From a virus: a stretch of DNA of 64,000 nucleotides. Where the stretch lies: the IMG/VR virus record IMGVR_UViG_3300031524_001640, positions 1 to 64,000 of that record; one strand, written 5' to 3'. Position 1 is the first letter of the stretch. The number at the start of each line of letters is the position of its first letter. A program made the position numbers and the translations under genes. This document shows, piece by piece, positions 21,015 through 28,533 of the stretch. Under the pieces are notes generated by a model that saw only the letters and a list, made by a program, of their open reading frames with translations, did no database searches and had not been told where the DNA came from.

Positions 21015-21089
21015 AGCACTATCGACTAAGGGTTAGGTCGCCACTCCTTCACAGTGAGAATATGAGTTCGAAGCTCATTAGTGCTACCA
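21015..21089 (+). tRNA. tRNA-Glu (TTC), C33
   Basis: Acceptor AGCACTA/TAGTGCT, D-stem GACT/GGTC, anticodon loop CCTTCAC, T-arm ATGAG-TTCGAAG-CTCAT, A then CCA. Position 33 is C; the usual loop is CTTTCAC. Confidence 0.88.
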
Positions 21090-21102
21090 ATTAGGAAGGT
21101 GT

Positions 21103-21276
21103 ATGAAGAAGAAGGCTAGGGAAAAGAAGAAGAAGGTGGTTCACTTTGAACCTACTGCTAAGCCAGAACCAATAGTAGAAGGTAGTTTAGAAGACTTACA
21201 GAGGAAAAGGTTCTCTGCACTTGGGAATAATAGACCTCTCACTGTAGTAGTAGTGAAGAAAGGCGAGAAGCCTTAA
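21103..21276 (+). CDS. Lys-rich small protein, 57 aa
   Basis: Begins MKKKAREKKKKVVHFEPTAK. AGGAAGG upstream. Not recognised. Confidence 0.55.
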   Translation: MKKKAREKKKKVVHFEPTAKPEPIVEGSLEDLQRKRFSALGNNRPLTVVVVKKGEKP

Positions 21277-21280
21277 TAAT

Positions 21281-21366
21281 TGGGAAGTGGCGAAATGGAT
21301 TAGACGCGCTGGTCTTTGGAACCAGTGTCGAAAGACGTGTGGGTTCGAGTCCCTCCTTCCCAGCCA
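21281..21366 (+). tRNA. tRNA-Gln (TTG)
   Basis: Acceptor TGGGAAG/CTTCCCA, anticodon arm CTGGT-CTTTGGA-ACCAG, T-loop TTCGAGT, G then CCA. The variable arm is long (GTC-GAAA-GAC), unusual for Gln. Confidence 0.88.
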
Positions 21367-21371
21367 AGCTG

Positions 21372-21404
21372 TTTATTGGGGTTCGAATCCCTAAGTCGGA
21401 GCCA
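21372..21404 (+). pseudogene. tRNA 3'-half remnant
   Basis: TGGGG-TTCGAAT-CCCTA T-arm, then AGTCGGA-G-CCA. The acceptor end resembles that of tRNA-Gln(CTG), so it may be a partial duplicate. Confidence 0.45.
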
Positions 21405-21415
21405 AGGATTATATA

Positions 21416-21796
21416 ATGGGTACATTGATAACTGGATGTAGATTAGGATGGATACCCCATGCTAACGCACAGAGTCTAATGGGTAAACATGTTTGTCGTT
21501 CCACTCATAAGAAGAACATTGGGATAATAATTGGGATAACCCCAGCTGATTCTGAGGACACAAACCTCTACATGAGTATATACGTCTCTGAAGTAAGGGT
21601 GCTATGGCTTACTGGAAAGGCAAAAGGTACCTCTGATATAGTAAAAACTTATATGCTACGTGATATTGATAAGTATAGAGGAAAAGTTAATGAAGAAGCT
21701 AAAGAGCTTAATGACCTATACTTAGAAGCGGAAGAGAAGTTTAAGACTTACCCAGAAATACAATACTTAAGAGAGAAAAGTGGAGACATGGCATAA
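21416..21796 (+). CDS. Hypothetical protein, 126 aa
   Basis: Beta-rich N-terminal half and charged C-terminal helix. Ends GDMA-stop inside the acceptor and D-arm of tRNA-Ser(GCT). Confidence 0.6.
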   Translation: MGTLITGCRLGWIPHANAQSLMGKHVCRSTHKKNIGIIIGITPADSEDTNLYMSIYVSEVRVLWLTGKAKGTSDIVKTYMLRDIDKYRGKVNEEAKELNDLYLEAEEKFKTYPEIQYLREKSGDMA

Positions 21797-21869
21797 TGGC
21801 ATTGCAGTGGGTTGCTAACCCATCCTGACCTGTAAAGGCAGTCTCGGTTCGAGCCCGGGTGTCTCCGCC
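21782..21869 (+). tRNA. tRNA-Ser (GCT)
   Basis: Acceptor GGAGACA/TGTCTCC, anticodon arm TGGG-TTGCTAA-CCCA, long variable arm, T-arm with TTCGAGC, G then CCA. Overlaps the upstream coding sequence by 15 bases. Confidence 0.88.
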
Positions 21870-21882
21870 ACAAAGAGTTTAT

Positions 21883-22182
21883 ATGCAAGAACATTGGATG
21901 GCAGCTATTTGTAAATGTGGTCAAATAATAAGAATATGTATGCATGAGCCTTTATTTAGTAATCTAGACACTACTGCTGGTAGAAAAGGACTATGTGTTT
22001 GGAGACCCGAAATGAAAAGCTTTAATAAACACGCTAAACTATTTGACTGTGAACTAACAGAAATAGATAAGACAATGCATAAACTATACCCAGAGAGTTA
22101 TTATCGGTTTTTTAACTTCGTTTGCTCTAGCTGTAAAAGTAGAGTTTCGGTATCAAAGTTTAACTCATTGCCTGATGTATAG
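21883..22182 (+). CDS. CxC zinc-finger family protein, copy 1
   Basis: 99 residues. AAICKCGQIIRI near the start and VCSSCKSRVSVSKF near the end, shared with the next two genes: N-terminal CxCG, C-terminal CxxC. GAGTTTAT upstream. Confidence 0.6.
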   Translation: MQEHWMAAICKCGQIIRICMHEPLFSNLDTTAGRKGLCVWRPEMKSFNKHAKLFDCELTEIDKTMHKLYPESYYRFFNFVCSSCKSRVSVSKFNSLPDV

Positions 22183-22188
22183 ATATAA

Positions 22189-22265
22189 GTTCCCGTAGCT
22201 CAATTGAACAGAGCAAAGGGTTTCTAACCCTTAGGTTGAGAGTTTGAGCCTCTCCGGGAACTCCA
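22189..22265 (+). tRNA. tRNA-Arg (TCT)
   Basis: Acceptor GTTCCCG/CGGGAAC, D-stem GCTC/GAGC, anticodon arm AAGGG-TTTCTAA-CCCTT, T-arm GAGAG-TTTGAGC-CTCTC, T then CCA. Confidence 0.92.
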
Positions 22266-22281
22266 TTCTAAGGAGAATCAT

Positions 22282-22626
22282 ACGAAAGAATTATGGTACG
22301 CCCGTAAATGTAGTTGTGGGGAGGTTCTTAGAATAAAGACTCCCCATCCATTATCACTCCATCGTTTAAATCTAATTGGTATTAAAATTTGGATACCTAG
22401 CCATAAAGAACTTATAAATGGGGATATTAGTTTTTATGGATGCGAATTAACTAAGGTAGATAAAAAAACACTTAAAGATTGTAATACGATCCATTACATG
22501 CATAAATCTTGTGTAGGTATCTTAAATTTAAATTGTATGTCTTGTTCTAAGAGGGCACATATATCTAAATTTGAATTAATGGTGGATAGTGAAAACTCTC
22601 ATGGAAAAGATATGGTACGCTCGTAA
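22282..22626 (+). CDS. CxC zinc-finger family protein, copy 2, ACG start
   Basis: 114 residues aligning with copy 3 from residue 1: (x)KELWYARKCSCGEVLRI versus MEKIWYARKCSCGEILRI. The codon at the aligned start is ACG, with AAGGAG 6 bases upstream and no in-frame ATG until deep inside. Either ACG initiation or a start-codon loss by a single T-to-C change. The rest of the frame is intact. Confidence 0.55.
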   Translation, partial: TKELWYARKCSCGEVLRIKTPHPLSLHRLNLIGIKIWIPSHKELINGDISFYGCELTKVDKKTLKDCNTIHYMHKSCVGILNLNCMSCSKRAHISKFELMVDSENSHGKDMVRS

Positions 22627-22918
22627 ATGTAGTTGTGGAGAGATTTTAAGGATAAGCTCCTATCGTCCAATAATTATAGATGTAGAATATCACTGGTGGA
22701 GACCACGAGCTAGAGACTTGATCTCTGGTGACACTGCATTTCATTGTTGTGGTGTAACAAAGGTAGATAAGACAGTGGTTGGCAAGTGCAGACAACATCC
22801 ATTATCTTTAGGGCTAATTGATGTTCCTATTAAATATGTGAGGTGTAGTTCTTGTAATAGGAAAGCATCAATATCTAAGTTCGAGCAAATGAAAGAGACT
22901 AATAATGGCACACTTTGA
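22601..22918 (+). CDS. CxC zinc-finger family protein, copy 3
   Basis: 105 residues from ATG 22601 (a GTG 12 bases upstream is possible). Starts MEKIWYARKCSCGEILRIS and has CSSCNRKASISKFEQ near the end. Overlaps copy 2 by 26 bases. Confidence 0.6.
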   Translation: MEKIWYARKCSCGEILRISSYRPIIIDVEYHWWRPRARDLISGDTAFHCCGVTKVDKTVVGKCRQHPLSLGLIDVPIKYVRCSSCNRKASISKFEQMKETNNGTL

Positions 22919-23309
22919 TGAGCATTGTAGAGATTGTGAGCGTATACTAGGTGATAGGTGCGAAGAAGCAAACCTTTGGATGGACTCCGCTTTTGATAGA
23001 TATGGGCCAAGACATAGGTTCGATCGCCACCATGATGAAGGCATAAACAAAGCAGAAGAATTGTTTGGTGAGATGGGGCGTAGAGCTGCTATCATCCACG
23101 TTCTAAAGGATTGTGGGCATATACCCACTAGAAGTCAATGGAACAACGATGAGGTAGACTCATTAGGAATGAACCCTAACTCAAACTTCGTTGGTTATTG
23201 GGACCCTGATGAGTTTAAAAAGCGAGCCGTGGCCCTACTATATTTAGACGAAGCAAGACAGAAAATAGTGCAGGAAAACCAGATAGAAAAGTATAGAGTT
23301 AAGGAATAG
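22905..23309 (+). CDS. Hypothetical protein, 134 aa
   Basis: His/Cys/Asp-rich N-terminus (DEHCRDCERILGDRCEE). Overlaps copy 3 by 14 bases. Not recognised. Confidence 0.6.
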   Translation: MAHFDEHCRDCERILGDRCEEANLWMDSAFDRYGPRHRFDRHHDEGINKAEELFGEMGRRAAIIHVLKDCGHIPTRSQWNNDEVDSLGMNPNSNFVGYWDPDEFKKRAVALLYLDEARQKIVQENQIEKYRVKE

Positions 23310-23313
23310 AAAT

Positions 23314-23399
23314 GCACGTATCGTATAGCGACAATTACTACGGGCTGTAAACCCGTCGGTCTTAGACCTTCGGAGGTTTGAGTCCTCCTGCGTGCACCA
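23314..23399 (+). tRNA. tRNA-Tyr (GTA)
   Basis: Acceptor GCACGTA/TGCGTGC, anticodon arm ACGGG-CTGTAAA-CCCGT, long variable arm, T-arm GGAGG-TTTGAGT-CCTCC, A then CCA. Confidence 0.9.
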
Positions 23400-23413
23400 T
23401 ATCAAGAAATAAG

Positions 23414-23422
23414 TATACTAAT
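23414..23422 (+). promoter_or_regulatory. Putative -10 element TATACTAAT
   Basis: Lies 8 bases before the lysozyme ATG, so a transcript starting here would be nearly leaderless. Confidence 0.35.
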
Positions 23423-23429
23423 CAAAGAT

Positions 23430-23945
23430 ATGAACACCTTTGATTCAGCATTCGATTTCATGATGTTATCCGAGGACTATGCCAGAACTGGTGTAGTTAC
23501 CACAGAACCCGATGGAGCTCAGGCTAGATTTGGTATCAACAGTAGTGCACATCCTAAGGCAGTTAGTGATGGTTTCTATACCATGGACACTGCTGAAGCA
23601 TTAGAATATGCTAAGAAGATATATTCCAATGATTATTGGTTAGCTACAGCTATTAATAGATTACCAACGCAAGACATAGCAAACAAGATATTTGATATAG
23701 CTGTTAATGCTTCTCCCAAGGAGGCAATACTAATATTACAGAAAGCTTTGATTTCACTAGGTGCCAAGATAAAAGCAGATGGTAGTTTAAATCCTTCTAC
23801 AATAGGATATACTGAATTAGAAAGAAATTATTTACTACCAATTATTAGGCTACAGCAAAAGGTTTACTATGAACATCTGGTAAGCACTGATCCCGCTAAG
23901 TATTCTAAGTACCTAGCTGGTTGGTTAGCCCGTAGTGAGAAATAA
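23430..23945 (+). CDS. GH108-like peptidoglycan hydrolase (endolysin)
   Basis: 171 residues. FDSAFDFMMLSEDY carries the expected catalytic Glu (LSEDY, cf. NEGGY), then RFGINSSAHP, TMDTAEALEYAKKIYSNDYW, LPTQDIANKIFDIAVNASPKEAILILQKAL and IGYTELE follow the order of the N-acetylmuramidase/GH108 family. No signal peptide, so a holin or other export is needed. Loss of the usual Gly-Gly after the Glu makes activity less certain. Confidence 0.75.
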   Translation: MNTFDSAFDFMMLSEDYARTGVVTTEPDGAQARFGINSSAHPKAVSDGFYTMDTAEALEYAKKIYSNDYWLATAINRLPTQDIANKIFDIAVNASPKEAILILQKALISLGAKIKADGSLNPSTIGYTELERNYLLPIIRLQQKVYYEHLVSTDPAKYSKYLAGWLARSEK

Positions 23946-24022
23946 GCACCCGTAGCTCAGTGGACAAGAGCAATTCGCTACGAACGAAAAGGCCGGGAGT
24001 TCGACTCTCTCCGGGTGCACCA
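23946..24022 (+). tRNA. tRNA-Arg (ACG)
   Basis: Starts at the base after the lysozyme stop. Acceptor GCACCCG/CGGGTGC, D-stem GCTC/GAGC, loop CTACGAA, T-loop TTCGACT, A then CCA. Confidence 0.9.
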
Positions 24023-24048
24023 TTCTAAGAGACCACAATAATTGATAA

Positions 24049-24125
24049 GGCCCTATACCAGCACTGTTTCCTAAACAGTTTACTGTAGATGGATTAGGTA
24101 GGTTCGAATCCTACTAGGGCTCCCA
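24049..24125 (+). tRNA. tRNA-Arg (CCT), atypical
   Basis: Acceptor GGCCCTA/TAGGGCT, anticodon arm ACTGT-TTCCTAA-ACAGT, T-arm GTAGG-TTCGAAT-CCTAC, C then CCA. Only 7 bases separate the acceptor from the anticodon stem, so there is no D-arm. An 18-base variable region contains TAGATGGATTAGG, which looks like a displaced D-loop. Confidence 0.65.
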
Positions 24126-24155
24126 ACATAAAAATCTAGAATTTGAGAGACTCGT

Positions 24156-24722
24156 ATGAACACTTTCTTCACTGCCGATACCCATTTCGGTCACGAAAAT
24201 ATCATAAGACTTTGTAAGCGCCCATTTGCTGATGTATCAGAGATGAACAGCAAGCTCATAGAAAATTGGAATAGTAAGATCAAACCAAACGATTTGGTAT
24301 ATCATCTTGGTGATTTTGCTATGAAGATGAAACCAGTAGACTTAGAACCCATAATTCGTAAACTACATGGTCGTATCATTTTGGTAGATGGTAACCATGA
24401 CAACCTACTTATGCGGATAAGAGCTAAAACTAGTCCTTTCATTGGCTGTTACTCTATGTTAGAAGTCACAGTAGGGGCTCAGAGTATAGTGCTGTGTCAC
24501 TATGCTATGCGTACTTGGCGACATGATCTGAGGGGAACTTGGCATCTATATGGGCACTCTCATGGAGGGTTACCACCATACGGGAAGTCCTGTGATATAG
24601 GTGTTGATTGTTGGAACTTTTCTCCAGTAAGTTTCGAAGAGTTGAAAGTTTATATGGACACTAGAACTATTGGGGAACATCCTAAGTTTGATGGGTACAC
24701 CCCAGAGGTGATAGATGGATAA
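24156..24722 (+). CDS. Calcineurin-like metallophosphoesterase
   Basis: 188 residues. Metal motifs in order: ADTHFGH (D-x-H), HLGDFAMK (GD), DGNHDN (GNHD), LCHYAM and YGHSHG (GHxH). A common phage phosphoesterase with unknown substrate (nucleotide or nucleic acid). The GGAC..ATG spacing is weak but the start fits the family. Confidence 0.9.
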   Translation: MNTFFTADTHFGHENIIRLCKRPFADVSEMNSKLIENWNSKIKPNDLVYHLGDFAMKMKPVDLEPIIRKLHGRIILVDGNHDNLLMRIRAKTSPFIGCYSMLEVTVGAQSIVLCHYAMRTWRHDLRGTWHLYGHSHGGLPPYGKSCDIGVDCWNFSPVSFEELKVYMDTRTIGEHPKFDGYTPEVIDG

Positions 24723-24960
24723 GAAGGATAAAACCAAAATCATAAGTAAGTATTCCAAGAAGATTCGTGGTATCACCAAGAAACGAGATGAGATATACTC
24801 TAAATGTTGTAAAGAGTTAAACATTAAAGAGGGAGTGAAGAATGAAAGAGGTTCCCTCCAAGATGATAAACTCTTTGACTACATGTATAATTTCTCTGGT
24901 TCAGTGGAAGGTATCTTAGAGAGTATAAAAAATGCTGACGATTCTAAGCAGAAAATGTAG
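24715..24960 (+). CDS. Hypothetical protein, 81 aa
   Basis: Lys-rich helical protein. Overlaps the phosphoesterase by 8 bases. Not recognised. Confidence 0.55.
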   Translation: MDKKDKTKIISKYSKKIRGITKKRDEIYSKCCKELNIKEGVKNERGSLQDDKLFDYMYNFSGSVEGILESIKNADDSKQKM

Positions 24961-25228
24961 TACTTGTGGTGGTTATCTATTCATCGAACTGGATGGAGAC
25001 AAGTTTACGGTTTTAAATAATACTTGTTTCTTTAAGGAAAGAGTTAAACATCGTGGGCGTGCACCTACCTTTAATTCCGTACTTTGCGGAATCTTTTCCA
25101 AAGATCGCTATATCATCTGTAAACTCCCAAAGATTGTTACATACCACAGTCATGGGGAACCACATAGCTACACTCGTCCTTGTCATGGATATAATAAATT
25201 AGGTTTGTTTAAAGAGGTAAAAATATGA
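24932..25228 (+). CDS. Hypothetical Cys-rich protein, 98 aa
   Basis: CSTCGGYLFIELDGDKF zinc-knuckle start. Overlaps both neighbours. Not recognised. Confidence 0.55.
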   Translation: MLTILSRKCSTCGGYLFIELDGDKFTVLNNTCFFKERVKHRGRAPTFNSVLCGIFSKDRYIICKLPKIVTYHSHGEPHSYTRPCHGYNKLGLFKEVKI

Positions 25229-25614
25229 ATTTATTCCTAGATGACATTCGTGATCCCTATGATAAAACATGGATCGTGGTAAGAGATTATAAAGCATTTG
25301 TTAAGTTTATAGATGAAAATGGGATGCCAGATATTGTTAGCCTTGATCATGATTTATCTATGGAACATTACTTTGAGTACATTGAGGGCGAGGGCGACCC
25401 AAATAGACCTGTTCCATATACCACTTACAATGAGAAGACTGGTCTTGATTGTGCTAGGTACCTATTAAGAGTTATAGACAAGCAAGGTGTACCACCACCA
25501 CTGATAATAATACACTCGCTAAACCCAGTTGGTGCTATGAACATAGCCAATGAATTAAGAGGGCACTGTCGTTTCATTATTGACCCATATCGCCCGTGTA
25601 GCTCAAATGAATAG
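25225..25614 (+). CDS. Cyclic-phosphate processing receiver-domain protein (cREC)
   Basis: 129 residues. LFLDDIRDPYDKTWIVVRDYKAF, IVSLDHDLSMEHY, TGLDCARYLL and IIIHSLNPVGAMNIANEL follow the cREC family, predicted to process 2',3'-cyclic phosphates at RNA ends. This is relevant to a genome with split and permuted tRNAs; that link is inference. Its last codons lie inside tRNA-Arg(CCG). Confidence 0.75.
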   Translation: MNLFLDDIRDPYDKTWIVVRDYKAFVKFIDENGMPDIVSLDHDLSMEHYFEYIEGEGDPNRPVPYTTYNEKTGLDCARYLLRVIDKQGVPPPLIIIHSLNPVGAMNIANELRGHCRFIIDPYRPCSSNE

Positions 25615-25668
25615 AGCACTGTCCTCCGAAGACAGAGGGTGCTAGTTTGAATCTAGTCATGGGCACCA
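25592..25668 (+). tRNA. tRNA-Arg (CCG)
   Basis: Acceptor GCCCGTG/CATGGGC, D-stem GCTC/GAGC, anticodon arm CTGTC-CTCCGAA-GACAG, T-loop TTTGAAT, A then CCA. Overlaps the cREC gene by 23 bases. Confidence 0.92.
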
Positions 25669-25683
25669 TACTTAAAGGATAAT

Positions 25684-26505
25684 ATGCGTAAAGACTTTGG
25701 CAAAATAGTCTATGAACGTGGTCGTGTCAACAAATACCCCACTGCGAAGACTGCAAAGAAGCTCGATACCAAAGACGTTTCAAAATATGAAGAAGGTACG
25801 AGTGATAACATCACGCACCTGTCTTTGAGAGGCCGTGTCTACGGATGGGATTGTAACGACAAGATAGAATATACAACCCCTTTGACAAGATTTTTACACA
25901 AGAGTGTTGGAAAACCATGGGATAAAATATACAGTGAGATTCGGGAAGTAGTAGACGCCCGTACCAATGTGAATAATTTTATCTTACACTGGATTAAATG
26001 GAACGTTACCACCAATTGCTTCATGGGAAAAGATGGTAAAACCGTTATGGCAATACCTTCCCATTTACATAAAATGGAGGTCTCTGGTTTCTATGTTCAT
26101 CCAATAACTAATCTCCTTTGCTATAAGAAGTATAGTTATATCGATAACCACAATATAACAAAGCAGATGGCGAAGAACATTCGGACCTTGTGGGTAGACT
26201 CTGCTTGTGAGTATAGATTAATTCGTGGGTACAACTACGTTAATAAGGTCAATGAAGAAAGATGGCGTAAGAATAGCTGGGTAACCCTTACCAAGCCAGA
26301 GATGCGATGGGATCCAAATATCGGAGAATCACGTATCTATGAAGTTGGGGAGAAAATTCTTGTCGGTTCCCGTCTGGCTAACTCCAGAGAACTATTAAGG
26401 ATAGAAGAACTACTTGAGAAAGAACGCGGATATATCCTTAAGTATGGTAAGAGGTCCGCTTCAATAAGTGAAACATCAAACAATGATAGATGGCTTGGGT
26501 GGTAG
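25684..26505 (+). CDS. Hypothetical protein, 273 aa
   Basis: Trp/Tyr/Lys-rich; segments PLTRFLHKSVGKPWDKIYSE and FYVHPITNLLCYKKY resemble a small phage protein family of unknown role. AAGGATAAT upstream. No catalytic motif. Confidence 0.65.
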   Translation: MRKDFGKIVYERGRVNKYPTAKTAKKLDTKDVSKYEEGTSDNITHLSLRGRVYGWDCNDKIEYTTPLTRFLHKSVGKPWDKIYSEIREVVDARTNVNNFILHWIKWNVTTNCFMGKDGKTVMAIPSHLHKMEVSGFYVHPITNLLCYKKYSYIDNHNITKQMAKNIRTLWVDSACEYRLIRGYNYVNKVNEERWRKNSWVTLTKPEMRWDPNIGESRIYEVGEKILVGSRLANSRELLRIEELLEKERGYILKYGKRSASISETSNNDRWLGW

Positions 26506-26531
26506 ACTACCTAGACTATTCTTTTAAACTG

Positions 26532-26607
26532 GGGAACGTGGCAGAAGGGTGATGCACACGCCTTTTAAGCGTCGACCATAAGAGTTCGAATCTCTTCGTT
26601 CCCACCA
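26532..26607 (+). tRNA. tRNA-Lys (TTT)
   Basis: Acceptor GGGAACG/CGTTCCC, anticodon arm ACGC-CTTTTAA-GCGT, T-arm AAGAG-TTCGAAT-CTCTT, A then CCA. Confidence 0.92.
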
Positions 26608-26627
26608 GCTTCCACCAAGGAGAATTT

Positions 26628-26930
26628 ATGACACAGGTATTTATGATAATGGCTATCTACATTGTAGGTGGAGTGGCCTGCTTCTTTGAGGGTAGAAGGA
26701 GGGGGTTGCTGATGGGGTTTAAAATAGGTATAAGGGATGGTGTTCAGGCTGGTGGACAGGCAATGCTAGATTTACTAAACAAAAAAGACTTGCTGAAGGA
26801 ACACACAGAGAATCAGGAAATAGTTATGTCGGGGATCATTGCCATGGATAAGAACAATGGGGTGAAGATCCATTTAGTGGATGAACTAATAGAAAACATA
26901 AAGAATATGTCTAAGGATAAGGACAGCTAG
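26628..26930 (+). CDS. Membrane-anchored small protein, 100 aa
   Basis: N-terminal transmembrane helix (VFMIMAIYIVGGVACFFEG), then a soluble part. AAGGAG upstream. Not recognised. Confidence 0.6.
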   Translation: MTQVFMIMAIYIVGGVACFFEGRRRGLLMGFKIGIRDGVQAGGQAMLDLLNKKDLLKEHTENQEIVMSGIIAMDKNNGVKIHLVDELIENIKNMSKDKDS

Positions 26931-26933
26931 TGT

Positions 26934-27173
26934 ATGATTGGAAAAGAAGAAGAGCTATATGTTCAGTGTGAACTCCAAGAATTGGATGCTAAGTATTATC
27001 AACCAACTGGAGTAAAAGTGGTTGTATGGTTGCCAAAGACAAAAGGTTATCAAGTAGATAGTATAATCTCACTTATGGATGACTCTCGTCTATGGAAAGT
27101 TTCCCGTATGTTTACAACCTTACGACATAAAGACTTATTACATACGGACTGGAAGGTTGGGGGGTTAAGCTAG
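26934..27173 (+). CDS. Hypothetical protein, 79 aa
   Basis: Begins MIGKEEELYVQCELQELDAK; contains TGVKVVVWLPKTKGY. Not recognised. Confidence 0.6.
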   Translation: MIGKEEELYVQCELQELDAKYYQPTGVKVVVWLPKTKGYQVDSIISLMDDSRLWKVSRMFTTLRHKDLLHTDWKVGGLS

Positions 27174-27192
27174 CTCCCAACAGGAGTTAGTT

Positions 27193-27321
27193 ATGTCTAA
27201 GGAGAAACACCTCTTATTCTCTCTGACAAGGAAAGACTTTGAGTTTCAGACCTTCTGTACAGGCGGTAAGGGTGGACAACACAGAAAGGTAACGGAGGTC
27301 ACATACTATATAGGTACATGA
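27193..27321 (+). pseudogene. RF-like GGQ gene, truncated first copy
   Basis: 42 codons. Reads KHLLFSLTRKDFEFQTFCTGGKGGQHR and then leaves homology with unrelated residues and a TGA. It has the GGQ motif of class I release factors and ArfB/PrfH-type rescue factors. Copy 2 at 27901 repeats this N-terminus. The repeat CACAGAAA occurs at this break point and again where the gene resumes at 28014. Confidence 0.7.
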
Positions 27322-27908
27322 TGAATGTAATATGTACCTACTGTACGAAAGTACACCCCAAGAAGCCCAGTCAAATAAAACCAAACCGTAAATCATTCTG
27401 TTCTACTAATTGCTTTAATCTATACCAGAAATCTATACTGGAAACTCCAACCGGAAGAATATGTACTAAATGCAAGCTTGATAAAACATCAGGTGAATTT
27501 TACGACCGGAGGGATAGATTAGGAAAAAGGCATATCTGTAAAACCTGCTGGAGCAAGTCTACAGGACTGATAACAACTAGAAACAGACACAAGAACAAAG
27601 ATAAGATATATGAGCAGTCTTATAATAGTTGCTTGAAAACTAAGTACGGAGTCACAAGGCAGGAATATAATAACCTTCATGAAGCACAGGAAGGCAAGTG
27701 TGCTATCTGTAAAGAGAAAGAAACAAAGACAAGACAAGGTAAATTGATTAGATTGTCTCTGGATCACTGCCACTCCTCTGGGAAGCATAGAGGATTACTA
27801 TGTAGCAAATGCAACACAGCCATAGGTTTATTGAATGAAGATGAGCATCTCCTAGAAGAAGCCATTGCTTACCTAGCTAAACACAAGAAGGGGAATCAAG
27901 ATGTCTAA
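27318..27908 (+). CDS. Endonuclease VII-like mobile endonuclease
   Basis: 196 residues. Zinc knuckles CTYCTKVHP, CTKCKLDKTSGEF and CKTC, then CAICKEKE and the catalytic block SLDHCHSSGKHRGLLCSKCN typical of phage T4 endonuclease VII-like (HNH-superfamily) mobile enzymes. It sits between two copies of the RF-like N-terminus; its last 8 bases overlap the start of the second copy. It probably mobilised the whole cassette. Confidence 0.85.
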   Translation: MMNVICTYCTKVHPKKPSQIKPNRKSFCSTNCFNLYQKSILETPTGRICTKCKLDKTSGEFYDRRDRLGKRHICKTCWSKSTGLITTRNRHKNKDKIYEQSYNSCLKTKYGVTRQEYNNLHEAQEGKCAICKEKETKTRQGKLIRLSLDHCHSSGKHRGLLCSKCNTAIGLLNEDEHLLEEAIAYLAKHKKGNQDV

Positions 27909-28283
27909 AAAAGAAAAGCACCTATTATTTACTCTCACTCGCAAGGATTTTACCTTTGAGACTTTCTGCACGGGCGGTAACGGCGGTCAGCATTAGGTCG
28001 GGAGACCTATATTCACAGAAACGCCAAACAGAATGGTGTAAGGTGTATCCACATTGATTCTGGAGCAACAGCTGAGCATAGAGATGGTAGAGACCAAGCC
28101 AAGAACAAAGAACAGGCGTTCGTTAAGTGTGTTAATACCTCTGCGTTCAAAGCTTGGCATAAAATAGAAGTAGCACGTAGACTAGGTCAAAGTAATGTTA
28201 TCATAGAAATGACTGATGAAGAAATCTGGAAGAAGGTAGACCAGATGATGTCCCAAGAGAATATAAAAATAGAATACTTCTAG
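27901..28283 (+). CDS. RF-like GGQ protein with predicted translational bypass
   Basis: Codons 1-31 (27901-27993) end GGNGGQH at CAT, followed by TAG. The frame resumes at AGA 28017 with RNAKQNGVRCIHIDSG and continues to residues AWHKIEVARRLGQ and a TAG at 28281. The gap is not a multiple of three. The stop begins a perfect hairpin TAGGTC-GGGA-GACCTA, and CAC (His) at 28014 is a synonymous landing codon. If bypassing occurs, a complete protein of about 119 aa is made that would hydrolyse peptidyl-tRNA on ribosomes. Otherwise it is a pseudogene. Confidence 0.75.
27994..28016 (+). promoter_or_regulatory. Bypass signal: stop hairpin and His landing codon
   Basis: 6-bp stem 27994-27999/28004-28009 with a GGGA tetraloop begins at the stop codon. 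TATT and then CAC follow. The layout parallels the 50-nt coding gap of T4 gene 60. Confidence 0.65.
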
Positions 28284-28292
28284 GAGTTATTT

Positions 28293-28484
28293 ATGACACT
28301 TGATGAACACGAGAAAGTTCTAGAGACTCTTGACTTAGCTATTAAAGTAATACATACTAGAACTCATAAAGTAAGTTGTAGTTTCTCTGGATGTACTTGT
28401 ATGGCAGCAAATGATTTTGCTAAACTGTACACCGATTTTTGTAGAAGCAAAGAAGAATTGCTCCAAATTATAAGGATAGCGTAG
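28293..28484 (+). CDS. Hypothetical protein, 63 aa
   Basis: Helical, with CSFSGCTCMAAN. AGGAG upstream. Not recognised. Confidence 0.6.
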   Translation: MTLDEHEKVLETLDLAIKVIHTRTHKVSCSFSGCTCMAANDFAKLYTDFCRSKEELLQIIRIA

Positions 28485-28487
28485 TAA

Positions 28488-28525
28488 GCCCAGATGGTGG
28501 AACTGAAAGACGCGCACGCTTAGGA
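28488..28525 (+). pseudogene. tRNA-Leu (TAG) 5' fragment
   Basis: Acceptor GCCCAGA, D-arm-like segment, 5' anticodon stem GCACG and loop CTTAGGA. The 3' half is absent. AGGAGG overlapping the anticodon loop (28522-28527) serves as the Shine-Dalgarno of the next gene. Confidence 0.55.
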
Positions 28526-28533
28526 GGACTACA

